From CAZDXB01 sp964509335 (GTDB lineage Bacteria; Bacteroidota; Ignavibacteria; Kapaibacteriales; UBA2268), in assembly GCA_964509335.1 (NCBI GenBank), contig CAZDXB010000042.1, positions 1 through 20,463 of the forward strand: a stretch of DNA of 20,463 nucleotides. Direction: 5' to 3'. A model generated the notes under the pieces. The model did no database searches. It worked only from the letters and a program-made list of their open reading frames with translations, and was not told the DNA's origin. A program made the translations under genes and the position numbers. Shown here one piece after another: positions 1-7,670 of this stretch. The first letter of the stretch is position 1; every line of letters begins with the position of its first letter.

Positions 1-760
1 TCTGGCCGCCATTGTCCGGCTTACGGAGAATCAGGTTTTCAATTTCTTCGAGCGATTGAAATTCCCCGTAAGTGCGGATAATATAATCTCTTTTATTGGT
101 AACTACACGCCCGCCGGCTATATCAATATTTTCTTTTTTCAGTCTGTTCGCAATATCATCAAATGATATATAGTAACCCTGCATTTTCATTGGATCGATG
201 TGCACACGGATTTCCCGCATCATTCCTCCCGAAAGGGCCGAGCCGGCCGAGCCTTTTACCGATGCGAATTCCTCCTGAAACTCATTTTCCACCCAGGTCC
301 TGAGCTGTGTAAGGCTCATATTATCTGATGAGACGATGATCTCAACCACCGGAAGCTGGGATGGATCGGCCTTAAAGGCTACCGGTTCGAGTGCGCCCTC
401 CGGAAGATCTTTTTTTACCAAACCCAATTTGGCGAGCACATCCTGGTAAGCCACATCGCGGTTTACACTATAGTCAAAATTTACCAGCAATGTATAGACG
501 CCCTCTTCTGACATAGATTCGATGTAGTCGAGATTATCTACGGTGGCCATTTTTCGTTCGATGATTGTAGCCACCTCATTTTCAATTTGTTCAGGCGTTG
601 CGCCGGACCAGTACACATAAACTTTTACCATAGGGTAGGTTATATCGGGAAGCATATTCGTCGGCATTCTAAAAATGCCGGATATTCCCACTACTATTAA
701 CACAATCATCAATATGATTGTTCCTGCAGGGCGTTTTATGGATTGTGTCGTTAGTTTCAT
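1..760 (-). CDS. RND-family efflux permease, N-terminal part (runs off the left edge)
   Basis: Inner-membrane proton-driven pump subunit of a tripartite efflux system. About 253 residues are present, and the C-terminal three quarters or more lies outside the window. The start is an ATG at 760-758 that overlaps the adaptor stop (ATGA), so the two are translationally coupled. The N-terminus has the family pattern: a short cytoplasmic lead (MKLTTQSIKRPAG), one hydrophobic helix at about residues 12-30, then the periplasmic porter domain opening with a LPDITYP motif and WSGATPEQIE, a typical AcrB/HAE-type signature. A PN1/PN2-like porter fold follows. Substrate cannot be read from this part. Its place at the end of an ArsR-headed cluster suggests export of an arsenical or a thiol conjugate, but a drug or lipid substrate is equally possible. 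Confidence 0.93.
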   Translation of the reverse strand, partial: MKLTTQSIKRPAGTIILMIVLIVVGISGIFRMPTNMLPDITYPMVKVYVYWSGATPEQIENEVATIIERKMATVDNLDYIESMSEEGVYTLLVNFDYSVNRDVAYQDVLAKLGLVKKDLPEGALEPVAFKADPSQLPVVEIIVSSDNMSLTQLRTWVENEFQEEFASVKGSAGSALSGGMMREIRVHIDPMKMQGYYISFDDIANRLKKENIDIAGGRVVTNKRDYIIRTYGEFQSLEEIENLILRKPDNGGQ

Positions 761-1824
761 TTCTTTTCAGCTCTTGATGTTCCCATTATTTTAACCTTTA
801 TGCTATCTTTAAGCATTTCCTGACCTGACACAACAACTATTTCATTTTCCTCTAATCCTTTGATGATTTCAATTTTATTCCCCGATGAAATGCCTGTATG
901 CACTATCCTTTTCTGAGCCAGTGAATCTTCGTTTACAACAAAAAGAAAATACTTATCATCGGGTGATGAAAGAACAGCGTGTTCGGGCGCCGAAACTGCA
1001 TTTTCCCTGACAGAAACCGGTATTTTAACAGATGCCATCATCCCGGGTAAAAGGGTCTTGTCGAAATTTAGTATTTTAATATCAAACTTTACACTTCGAG
1101 TTACTTGGTCAACCTGTGGATAGACTAAGCTGATTTTGCCTGTTAATGTATCATTTGGATAGGCATTGAGTATTACAGGCAGTTTTTTGCCTTGTTTAAT
1201 GGCTTCAAAATATTTTTCGTTTACTTCGGCTTTTATAACCAGAGAACTCATATCGCTAATTGTTATTATGTTTTCTTGATCGCTTACCTGGCTGCCCTCA
1301 TCGAGCCAGCGCTGCGTTACCAACCCGCTCATTGGGCAGATAACGGGAATGGTCTGATACATATTTTTAGCGTACTCCAGATTACTTTTCGCTTTGTCGA
1401 GTTCCTGTATTAATTTTTCGTGTTTTTCTGAATTATTATCAGCCTCTTTTACTTTTTCTTCCAACAGATCAACCTTTAATTGATTGTTTGATATAACAGC
1501 CATACGGTCACTTGGATTGATTACCGCAATTATGTCATCTTTTTCCACCGTTTGATTTTCGCGAGCCCTAAGAGACTCTAAAATACCGTCAGCAGACGAT
1601 TTAATGTCGGTGAATATGTTTGGCTGGATAGTGCCAGTGATTTCAACATATGAGACCATCTTTGTTTTCATAGCCGGTTCTACACTTACCAGGGGCGCCT
1701 TTTTTTTCTTTGGTTGCTGCTCTTCTTCTTTTTCGCTATTGCATGAAATCAACATGGCAGATAGGGTTAGCATCATAAATAAAATATATTTTTTCATCAT
1801 CATCATATTTTTTGTTTTCCTCAT
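757..1824 (-). CDS. RND efflux periplasmic adaptor (membrane fusion protein, HlyD/AcrA type), lipoprotein
   Basis: Periplasmic adaptor linking the RND pump to a TolC channel. It has a 355-residue frame with a signal peptide ending in a clear lipobox (L25-I-S-C28), so it is probably anchored by a lipidated Cys28. A charged linker rich in Glu and Lys follows. Then come a biotinyl-lipoyl half (about 70-105), a coiled-coil hairpin (about 115-155), the second lipoyl half with a PMSGLVTQRW segment (about 160-175), and beta-barrel and membrane-proximal domains to the end. The start is uncertain. The first ATG (1824) follows the TolC stop by only 2 bases. A run of four ATGs at 1795-1806 lies downstream of a GAGG and may be the real start, and it would give a more normal signal peptide. 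Its stop overlaps the RND start by 4 bases. Confidence 0.93.
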   Translation of the reverse strand: MRKTKNMMMMKKYILFMMLTLSAMLISCNSEKEEEQQPKKKKAPLVSVEPAMKTKMVSYVEITGTIQPNIFTDIKSSADGILESLRARENQTVEKDDIIAVINPSDRMAVISNNQLKVDLLEEKVKEADNNSEKHEKLIQELDKAKSNLEYAKNMYQTIPVICPMSGLVTQRWLDEGSQVSDQENIITISDMSSLVIKAEVNEKYFEAIKQGKKLPVILNAYPNDTLTGKISLVYPQVDQVTRSVKFDIKILNFDKTLLPGMMASVKIPVSVRENAVSAPEHAVLSSPDDKYFLFVVNEDSLAQKRIVHTGISSGNKIEIIKGLEENEIVVVSGQEMLKDSIKVKIMGTSRAEKK

Positions 1825-1826
1825 TT

Positions 1827-3137
1827 TTAATTAAAAGGATAATTATCATTACCTAATAAATAATTCAGCTTTGCGAGGGCCTGCAAATAAGCAATTTTTG
1901 ATTTATCATGCATAATTATTGATTCTGTTAATATCTTTTGAGCGTCGAGCACGTCAATAATATTTCCCTGTCCAGCTTGATATTGCACCGAAGAATTATC
2001 AAGGGTTTTGGCTGCCAGTTCAATTATTTTTTCGTTATTGGAAATTTCGCCTTTTAAATCTATAATGCTATTCAGCGACAAGTCAATTTCTTTTTTTATA
2101 TCATGCAGTATTTGATTTTTTTCATCCTTTAACTGTTCAATACGGTAATCGCTTTGAATCATTTCAGTTTTATAGCTGCTTCCACCCCAATATGGTATGG
2201 AGTAGCGGATGCCAACGCCGATATTGTAATTGAAGTTATCGCCAAAAGGAATGTAGCCATCTTCCCAACTGGCAATACCATAGGAATAGACCTCGGGCAT
2301 GTTTTGTAGTTCGTATAATTCTTTTTGTTTTGATTCTATGTTGATTTGTTTATCTTTTACAAATAACTCCGGATGTTCATTAAGAATCTCGCTATAAAGT
2401 GAATCGGCAGAGAAAGACCGATTTTCTGTGTGTTTATAAAGCTCCTTAGAAATATCTTGTATGGCTATAATTTCTTCTTCGCCAAGATAACAAAGTCTCT
2501 TGATCTCTATCAATTTGCTTTGGAAATCATTTTTAGCTTTCTGAATGTTTTTTTCTTCAACAGAAATCTGAACCTGTATTTTTAAAACATCGAGACCCGA
2601 AACTTTACCAATATCATATAGATTTTTGGCGTATTGCAATTGCGATTGCAGCTGTTCAAGCGAATTTTTAACGGCGTCTATCTCCGATTTTGCTTTGAGA
2701 GCTTCAAAATAGGCATCGGAAACGCCCCAAATTACTGTGTTTTTAATTTGGCGACGTATTTCATCGTTCAGCTCAATTTCATCTTTAACGATAGCTTTTC
2801 TTTCTTTATTTTCGCCCCAATCATAAATGGTTTGATATACAGTAATATCAGTGTACATATCTGTAAGGGACTCGCCAAGTAGCCTTTGCTTATTGGGTAG
2901 AAGAAATTTCCAGTAGGAGAATCCCAAAGAGGCGCTAATCCTTGGTTGATAATTAGTCTTTAGTATCTCAATTTCAGATAGTTTTATCTGCGTATTTTTC
3001 TCATTTGCCTGCAAAAGGTAATTATTTTGCAAGGCGCTATCTAATAATTGAGTTAATCTATACTCATTTGATTGTGCTTCTTCAATGAAGACTATGAATA
3101 ATATCAGTAAGCTGTATATAATTATTGACTTATACAT
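1827..3137 (-). CDS. TolC-family outer-membrane efflux channel
   Basis: 436 residues, the usual length of an OEP/TolC protein. The first 23 residues form a signal peptide (hydrophobic SLLILFIVFI, likely cut before NEYRL). The mature part begins with the family's LTQLLDSALQNN opening and has the two-fold repeat of long alpha-helical coiled coils (roughly 25-215 and 240-430), with strand segments such as YSYGIASWEDGY and GVGIRYSIPYWGG between them. The second repeat ends with the typical VLDAQKILTES pattern. It provides the outer-membrane exit for the adaptor and RND pump encoded just downstream. It lies 3 bases after the DUF169 stop and 2 bases before the adaptor start, so it is clearly one transcript with both. 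TolC-first order is common in FCB-group RND operons. Confidence 0.95.
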   Translation of the reverse strand: MYKSIIIYSLLILFIVFIEEAQSNEYRLTQLLDSALQNNYLLQANEKNTQIKLSEIEILKTNYQPRISASLGFSYWKFLLPNKQRLLGESLTDMYTDITVYQTIYDWGENKERKAIVKDEIELNDEIRRQIKNTVIWGVSDAYFEALKAKSEIDAVKNSLEQLQSQLQYAKNLYDIGKVSGLDVLKIQVQISVEEKNIQKAKNDFQSKLIEIKRLCYLGEEEIIAIQDISKELYKHTENRSFSADSLYSEILNEHPELFVKDKQINIESKQKELYELQNMPEVYSYGIASWEDGYIPFGDNFNYNIGVGIRYSIPYWGGSSYKTEMIQSDYRIEQLKDEKNQILHDIKKEIDLSLNSIIDLKGEISNNEKIIELAAKTLDNSSVQYQAGQGNIIDVLDAQKILTESIIMHDKSKIAYLQALAKLNYLLGNDNYPFN

Positions 3138-3140
3138 TTG

Positions 3141-3887
3141 TTATTTCGCATTCTCTAATCTTTGACTAAAAGCTTTAAATACTGATTTCTGTCTTGACCT
3201 CGGTATTGCTTTGTCTTTTAAGTATTTTAGATTACTGACAACCATTTCCAATTTATTCCCAGGAAATCCCAAAATAGCTTCGTTTGGTTTGGCGTCAGTA
3301 GCATCGCGGCATCCATAACATCCGAAACTCATATTAATATCATCAGTGAGAAAAGGAATTACCGCTGAGTCAACGCACATAGCTTGCAATACGCTTGTGC
3401 TGAACTCAAGTCTCCCGCCCTCGTCATTCAAATAAGCCAAAGCAACCCACATTAACTTTTCGACTTCATCTTCTATTATAACTACATCAGGCAATTCCTC
3501 CCAATCGGCTAAAGGTTTAGCGACAACAGTCGTATATTTTCCTTGTTCAAGTCTTGGCATATCCTCCATAACCTTCATCGCTGATTCTTTCTTTTGAAAA
3601 ATACCATAACCTTGAAGCATTGAACCGTCTTTTAATTTATCAGGTAATGGCTTAAATCCCAAAGCTGCCGCCGCCGCGGGACAGGTGATGCTTTCAGGAA
3701 TAAGAATAAGTTCTTCGCCCTCTCGAGCCCTCATAATTAACTGACAAAATCTGTGATTCTCGGCAATATTTTGATTTGTTTTCGGAATATGCTCCAAAAT
3801 TTTTACTCCGACGGGTTCTGACGATAGCCCGACAGATTCTATCGTTATTTTCGAATAACTTCTCATATTTTTTATTGCATTTTTCAT
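3141..3887 (-). CDS. DUF169 (ArCR/COG2043) family protein, function unknown
   Basis: 248 residues with no signal peptide, so probably cytoplasmic. I recognise the DUF169 pattern: an SSEPVGVKI opening, a CQL(I)MRAR segment, ESITCPAAAAALGF, a central hydrophobic core, and a CVDSA...SFGCYGCRDATD block near residues 171-196. Five cysteines are visible: Cys48, Cys69, Cys171 and a CxxC at 190-193. The spacing would suit a metal or Fe-S site, but no biochemical role is established for the family that I know of. Its ATG overlaps the stop of the outer-membrane barrel gene (ATGA), and the TolC gene starts 3 bases after its stop. It is therefore embedded and translationally coupled inside an envelope-export operon, which is unusual for a soluble protein of unknown function. 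Confidence 0.87.
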   Translation of the reverse strand: MKNAIKNMRSYSKITIESVGLSSEPVGVKILEHIPKTNQNIAENHRFCQLIMRAREGEELILIPESITCPAAAAALGFKPLPDKLKDGSMLQGYGIFQKKESAMKVMEDMPRLEQGKYTTVVAKPLADWEELPDVVIIEDEVEKLMWVALAYLNDEGGRLEFSTSVLQAMCVDSAVIPFLTDDINMSFGCYGCRDATDAKPNEAILGFPGNKLEMVVSNLKYLKDKAIPRSRQKSVFKAFSQRLENAK

Positions 3888-5206
3888 AATTCAACTATCT
3901 CGCTGTCAATCTCATAATTAAGTTGTAATGCCAACCATAAAGCATTATTAGCTTTTTTATCATTTATGGTTTTAACGTCGGCAGGAATAAAATATCCACC
4001 GACTACCACAAAACTAAAATTGCTGATATTTTTGTATTCAATCCATAAATCAATTTCATCGCCTAAATGATTGCTTCCTTGCAGCAATTTGAGATTCTCG
4101 CCAAATGAAACGCCGTCAGGATTAGGAATCCTTAAATAATTATACTTCAATTCAATCCGCATATCTTCTGCCGGAAAAAGTTCTAATGCAATTTCATAAT
4201 TCGATAAATTGCTCCATCTAACTATATTCATTCTCCCGTAATATTTATCGCGTGAGCCGTAAACAGGGTCAAAAGCGCTGATTTCGTTTTCATCTTCGCC
4301 GCCGCCGGCATATACATATCTTAAGCTCAGAAGCGGCGACCAGGGAATATATATTGCTTTATATCCAATCCTGGAAGCGAAGCCAACGGCATCGATATCT
4401 TTGCCGTTATCATTGCCGAATTGTTTGACTGCCGTTAAGTCATAATCAAAATTGTAAAGATTTGAATCTACAAGCCTTGCTCCAAACCAATAATGATTTA
4501 TATTTTGATTTTCTATATAATCGGCGCCGCCCTGCCATTTTGTAGCCAGGAATGGTTCTAATCTTGTATTATCAAATATATTTATCGAATTATAACTGCC
4601 AATACCAAAATATTCCGTATTCGTAAAGGGAATATTTGTTTGGTTCGGGTCGTTAATTTTTGTGCCGCCCGCCCATAAATTAAAGTTGTTTAGACCTTGA
4701 GTATAAGCGAATTTTAACGCGTCCCAATTCCAACGACCGGAATTTCCCCATTCTCCCCGACCGAAAATTCTCGTATCGCCAAAACTTATTTTTTGCCTGC
4801 CGGCGGTAATCGATAATCCTTCAATCATATCATTGTATTGAATAAACAAGTCGTGCAATTCAAAGAATTCTTCATTTGGATTTTTTATATAATATGGCGA
4901 TGGGGTTACTTTCGAATGAATCTTAAATAAATCTGGGCGCTTTGACTGCCTTAAAGACCATCCGAAAGCCCTCGAATCCTGAGAATGCGCTGATATTACA
5001 AAGTTTTCTCCGATATTATAAGTAAATCCGGCTACAATCCTTTGAAGAAGAAAATTGTCGTGAATATCGCCATAGATTTTTTTATTCATACCGTTCCAAT
5101 TTTCAAACCTTTCCCTGATTGAAAAATCAAAAAACAGACCGTTGCTATCAGCGCAAATTAATGGCGTTGATATAACAAATAATACTATGTTAATAAAATA
5201 TCTCAT
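3884..5206 (-). CDS. Alginate-export-family outer-membrane beta-barrel (porin-like)
   Basis: 440 residues. A signal peptide covers about residues 1-19 (hydrophobic IVLFVIST, cut after ICA). The mature protein is rich in alternating aromatic strands and carries the hallmark of the alginate_exp barrel family: SITAGRQKISFGDTRIFG followed by a WGNSGR/NWDALKF segment near residues 135-170. Members form 16-18-stranded outer-membrane channels. Only some handle alginate, so the substrate here is unknown. The last strand-like stretch (ALWLALQLNYEI) is followed by a short acidic tail rather than ending on an aromatic residue, because the reading frame runs into the overlapping DUF169 start. A 119-base gap (5207-5325) separates it from the HesB-like gene upstream; I see no terminator there, and no convincing Shine-Dalgarno precedes the start. 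Confidence 0.85.
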   Translation of the reverse strand: MRYFINIVLFVISTPLICADSNGLFFDFSIRERFENWNGMNKKIYGDIHDNFLLQRIVAGFTYNIGENFVISAHSQDSRAFGWSLRQSKRPDLFKIHSKVTPSPYYIKNPNEEFFELHDLFIQYNDMIEGLSITAGRQKISFGDTRIFGRGEWGNSGRWNWDALKFAYTQGLNNFNLWAGGTKINDPNQTNIPFTNTEYFGIGSYNSINIFDNTRLEPFLATKWQGGADYIENQNINHYWFGARLVDSNLYNFDYDLTAVKQFGNDNGKDIDAVGFASRIGYKAIYIPWSPLLSLRYVYAGGGEDENEISAFDPVYGSRDKYYGRMNIVRWSNLSNYEIALELFPAEDMRIELKYNYLRIPNPDGVSFGENLKLLQGSNHLGDEIDLWIEYKNISNFSFVVVGGYFIPADVKTINDKKANNALWLALQLNYEIDSEIVEL

Positions 5207-5325
5207 TTTTTCATTTAGCTAATCATCAATACGTGATTTACAATAATTATTTACACTTACCTTAATTAATAAAGAATAATTTAGCTGAGTAAGTAAATCT
5301 CTTATTTATTTAATCTTCTAGCTGC

Positions 5326-5616
5326 TCAACCGCAACAAGAATTATTAAATCCTTCAAGCCCTAATAATTGGAAATATTCATTATTAAAATCAATCTTTAT
5401 TTGCTCAGAAAAATCTTTGAATAGTTCATCCAAATAGAAATTAATCTCTTCGTGGACTTCTTTTATGTCTGTGTCATTCGGCTTATCGACAATTATCATA
5501 CCAATTGATGGTCCGCAACATCCCGTACTTTCAGCTATTCTAATACCTTTAGTATCGCTGGAATTATTTGTTATAAATGTTTTTAATTTTTCCATTGCTT
5601 TTTCTGTTATCTGCAT
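5326..5616 (-). CDS. HesB/IscA-like small protein with paired cysteines
   Basis: 96 residues, cytoplasmic. It resembles the A-type Fe-S carrier fold: an ITEKAMEKLKTFI opening, a short central strand, then TGCCGPSIGM at 31-40 and a C-terminal SCCG. The four cysteines (33, 34, 94, 95) fall where IscA/HesB proteins have their three ligands (one near residue 35, two near the C-terminus), but as CC pairs rather than C and CxC. The role could be Fe-S handling, thiol chemistry or trivalent-arsenic binding; the sequence does not decide. A strong AGGAGG site 5 bases before the ATG fixes the start. It lies between the thioredoxin-like gene (20 bases) and the barrel gene (119 bases). The TGA stop is treated as a real stop (see the rejected selenocysteine reading). 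Confidence 0.72.
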   Translation of the reverse strand: MQITEKAMEKLKTFITNNSSDTKGIRIAESTGCCGPSIGMIIVDKPNDTDIKEVHEEINFYLDELFKDFSEQIKIDFNNEYFQLLGLEGFNNSCCG

Positions 5617-5636
5617 AATGACCTCCTATTTCTTAC

Positions 5637-6023
5637 TTATTTATTTTTTGGATTTAAACCTTTTTCTTTCAGTATCTTGTCTATTTCGCTTTCAGGATAA
5701 AAACCTTCGTGTCGGTGAAATTCCTTACCATTCTTATCTAAAAATATCTGAGTCGGAATAGCTCTGATTTTATATTCAGTCGCTTTGGGCTTTCCTTCGG
5801 GCGTCCAGACATCATAAAAAACAATTTCAATTTGCTCTCCGTAACGTTTTTCTAATGATTCCATTATTGGCTGCATCTTTTGGCAGGGAATGCATCTAAC
5901 CGAACCAAGTTCAATAAACGTTACTTTGGAACGCGCCTCAACCGGTTCATCTGTAGTAGATTTCCGCTCCGTACAAGAATAAACAGTTAAAGCCAATATT
6001 ATAATCAAATAGAATATTCTCAT
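5637..6023 (-). CDS. Thioredoxin-fold lipoprotein (periplasmic thiol-disulfide protein)
   Basis: 128 residues from the ATG at 6023. The preceding in-frame TTG is less likely, and a TAGGGG motif lies upstream. The N-terminus is a signal peptide ending VYSC17, a lipobox with an unusual Tyr at -2, so it is probably lipidated and faces the periplasm. The thioredoxin fold follows: a VTFIELGS strand, the redox motif C44-I-P-C47, a helix, and the cis-proline loop AIPTQIFLDKNGKE (Pro at 90). It should reduce or exchange disulfides, or pass electrons to partner proteins. It sits 17 bases after acr3, and small thioredoxin-like proteins recur in FCB-group ars operons. The partner is not visible in the window; no DsbD/CcdA gene is present. 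Confidence 0.88.
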   Translation of the reverse strand: MRIFYLIIILALTVYSCTERKSTTDEPVEARSKVTFIELGSVRCIPCQKMQPIMESLEKRYGEQIEIVFYDVWTPEGKPKATEYKIRAIPTQIFLDKNGKEFHRHEGFYPESEIDKILKEKGLNPKNK

Positions 6024-6040
6024 CAATTACCCCTATTTTT

Positions 6041-7123
6041 TTACGGACATACATCGGGAGCTTTTACGTCCCCTTTTTCCGGTTTTGAAAAATATCTCTT
6101 CTGAAACCATAAAGCAACATTGACTAACGCTATTAAAACTGGCACCTCCACTAACGGACCGATTACCGCCGCGAACGCCTCGCCGGAATTAATCCCGAAA
6201 ACCGCCACCGCTACCGCTATCGCCAGCTCGAAATTATTGCTAGCCGCGGTGAAAGATAGTGTCGTAGTCTTAGAATAATCCGCCCCGGCCTTCTTGCCCA
6301 TATAAAAAGAAACGAGAAACATAACGACAAAATAAATTAACAAAGGAACGGCAATCCTAACAACATCCAACGGTATTTTAACGATGAATTCGCCTTTTAG
6401 CGAAAACATAACTATAATGGTAAAAAGCAAAGCTATCATAGTAATCGGACTAATCTTCGGGATGAATTTCTTATGATACCATTCCTTATTCTTTAACTTT
6501 ATCAAGCTGAATCTAGTAGTAATTCCCGCTATAAACGGAACCCCGAGATAAATGAACACGCTCTCGGCAATTTGACCTATCGTTACGTCAACCGTAAATC
6601 CTTGCAAACCCAGCCACTCGGGTAAGACGGTGATAAAAACGTAAGCGTAAATTGAGTAAAACAACACTTGAAAAATCGAATTGAACGCAACCAAACCCGC
6701 GGCGTATTCAGTGTCTCCTTCCGCCAATTCGTTCCAAACGATAACCATCGCGATGCACCGCGCCAGCCCAATCATAATCAATCCCGCCATATAATGCGGA
6801 AAATCGTGAAGAAACAGAACGGCGAGAGCGAACATCAAAATCGGACCGATTATCCAGTTTTGAACAAGCGAAAGAGAAAGTATCTTGACGTTCTTGAAAA
6901 CGTCGCCCAAGTCTTCGTATCTCACTTTAGCAAGCGGCGGATACATCATCAATATCAACCCTATCGCTATCGGAACGTTTGTCGTCCCTACTTGGAATTG
7001 ACTCCAAAAATCGGGAACGCCGGGAAATAAATAACCCGACATAACGCCGACAAACATAGCCAGAAAAATCCATAGCGTTAAGAACCTGTCCAGAAAATTT
7101 AATTTTCTCGATACCTTAGCCAT
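6041..7123 (-). CDS. acr3: ACR3-type arsenite exporter
   Basis: Inner-membrane efflux carrier for As(III), and sometimes Sb(III), driven by the proton-motive force. 360 residues, a normal ACR3 length, with about ten hydrophobic helices. The diagnostic segments are present: the LNFLDRFLTLWIF opening, MMYPPLAKVRYE, GLARCIAMVIVWN with the essential cysteine (Cys123), and TAASNNFELAIAVA with the conserved glutamate (Glu299, equivalent to Glu305 of the Corynebacterium protein). A GGAAGG site 7 bases upstream supports the start. The gene follows arsR by 117 bases and has its own operator-like site there. No ArsC arsenate reductase and no ArsD/ArsA is present, so the cluster as seen deals with As(III) or a related species directly. 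Confidence 0.97.
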   Translation of the reverse strand: MAKVSRKLNFLDRFLTLWIFLAMFVGVMSGYLFPGVPDFWSQFQVGTTNVPIAIGLILMMYPPLAKVRYEDLGDVFKNVKILSLSLVQNWIIGPILMFALAVLFLHDFPHYMAGLIMIGLARCIAMVIVWNELAEGDTEYAAGLVAFNSIFQVLFYSIYAYVFITVLPEWLGLQGFTVDVTIGQIAESVFIYLGVPFIAGITTRFSLIKLKNKEWYHKKFIPKISPITMIALLFTIIVMFSLKGEFIVKIPLDVVRIAVPLLIYFVVMFLVSFYMGKKAGADYSKTTTLSFTAASNNFELAIAVAVAVFGINSGEAFAAVIGPLVEVPVLIALVNVALWFQKRYFSKPEKGDVKAPDVCP

Positions 7124-7213
7124 ATAAATACCTTCCGTTATTACAAGTTTCTAGTTTCTAGCTAACGATAATTCTTCAATCCTAATTGAAATTGACGATA
7201 GTCATCTCTTTAT

Positions 7214-7233
7214 ATTTCGACAACCGTCAAAAT
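7214..7233 (-). promoter_or_regulatory. Operator-like inverted repeat A, in front of acr3
   Basis: On the plus strand it reads ATTTCGA-CAACCG-TCAAAAT, an imperfect inverted repeat with 6 of 7 arm positions pairing; the inner GAC/GTC is also symmetric. The same two 7-base half-sites with the same 6-base spacing recur at 7607-7626 in front of arsR. On the minus strand it overlaps a TATATT -10-like hexamer (7231-7236) that lies 17 bases from a TTGCGC -35-like hexamer inside the arsR end (7254-7259). This would give acr3 and the genes beyond it a second, ArsR-repressible promoter. The duplication is seen directly; binding by ArsR is inferred. Confidence 0.65.
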
Positions 7234-7240
7234 ATAAAAA

Positions 7241-7591
7241 TTACGTCATTCTAGCGCAAATCTCTTCTCTATCGGCGTTCTTTAGATTTTCTAAATCATT
7301 TTTAATCGACGTCTCCTCGTTTAGCCAGCCGGGAAACATTGCGAGAATTTGATGCAAAACCGGATTTTTCGACGTTCGGTTATATTTATACTCCACCCAC
7401 TTACCGTCCTTTTTTGCCGCTATAAAACCGGCGCCTCTTAATACCGACAAATGCGACGACACGGTCGAGGTGGAAATATTCAGAGCGCTTTTAATCTCGC
7501 AAACGCACAAAGGTCTCCTTTCCAGCATCTTTAGTATCCTTACTCTGTTTTCGTCCGTCAACGCTTTGAATACCTTTATAAACTCATCCAT
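7241..7591 (-). CDS. arsR: ArsR/SmtB-family metalloid-responsive repressor
   Basis: 116 residues from the ATG at 7591. The frame stays open further upstream, but GGAGG with a 4-base spacer (GGAGGAATTATG) fixes this start. It is a dimeric winged-helix repressor that releases DNA on binding As(III)/Sb(III). The fold is clear: ALTDENRVRILKML, the RPLCVCEI segment with the metal-binding C29-V-C31 pair, the recognition helix STSTVSSHLSVLRGAG and the wing KDGKWVEYKY. A further cysteine (Cys112) lies near the C-terminus. It heads the arsenic cluster and is divergent from the vapBC pair. Two matching operator-like repeats, one before its own start and one after its stop, indicate autoregulation and control of acr3. 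Confidence 0.95.
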   Translation of the reverse strand: MDEFIKVFKALTDENRVRILKMLERRPLCVCEIKSALNISTSTVSSHLSVLRGAGFIAAKKDGKWVEYKYNRTSKNPVLHQILAMFPGWLNEETSIKNDLENLKNADREEICARMT

Positions 7592-7606
7592 AATTCCTCC
7601 TTTGTC

Positions 7607-7626
7607 ATTTCGACGTTCATCAAAAT
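7607..7626 (-). promoter_or_regulatory. Operator-like inverted repeat B, in front of arsR
   Basis: On the plus strand it reads ATTTCGA-CGTTCA-TCAAAAT, with both half-sites identical to repeat A at 7214-7233 and a different 6-base centre. It ends 16 bases before the arsR start, so a bound repressor would cover the promoter and start region. A TATTTT -10-like hexamer (7622-7627) overlaps it, with TTGTGT (7644-7649) 16 bases upstream as a weak -35. Flanking bases are also partly shared with copy A (CTTTRT before, AAAATA after), which suggests that a promoter-operator unit was duplicated. Confidence 0.65.
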
Positions 7627-7670
7627 AAGAAACAAAAATCAAAACACAAAAATTTTCAAAAAGGATAATT

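Noticed and set aside
3694..3894. 66-codon minus-strand frame overlapping the DUF169 start
   Set aside because: It is an out-of-frame shadow of DUF169, which has full-length family similarity and a coupled start.
5305..5334. Possible selenocysteine read-through at the HesB-like TGA (SCCG then TGA, open for 7 more codons)
   Set aside because: HesB-related selenoproteins exist, but no convincing SECIS-like hairpin follows the TGA, the extension is only seven residues, and the normal C-terminal cysteine motif is already complete.
7147..7161. Tandem GTTTCTA heptamer between arsR and acr3
   Set aside because: There are only two copies plus one base, too short to call a repeat array. It may be chance in an AT-rich leader.
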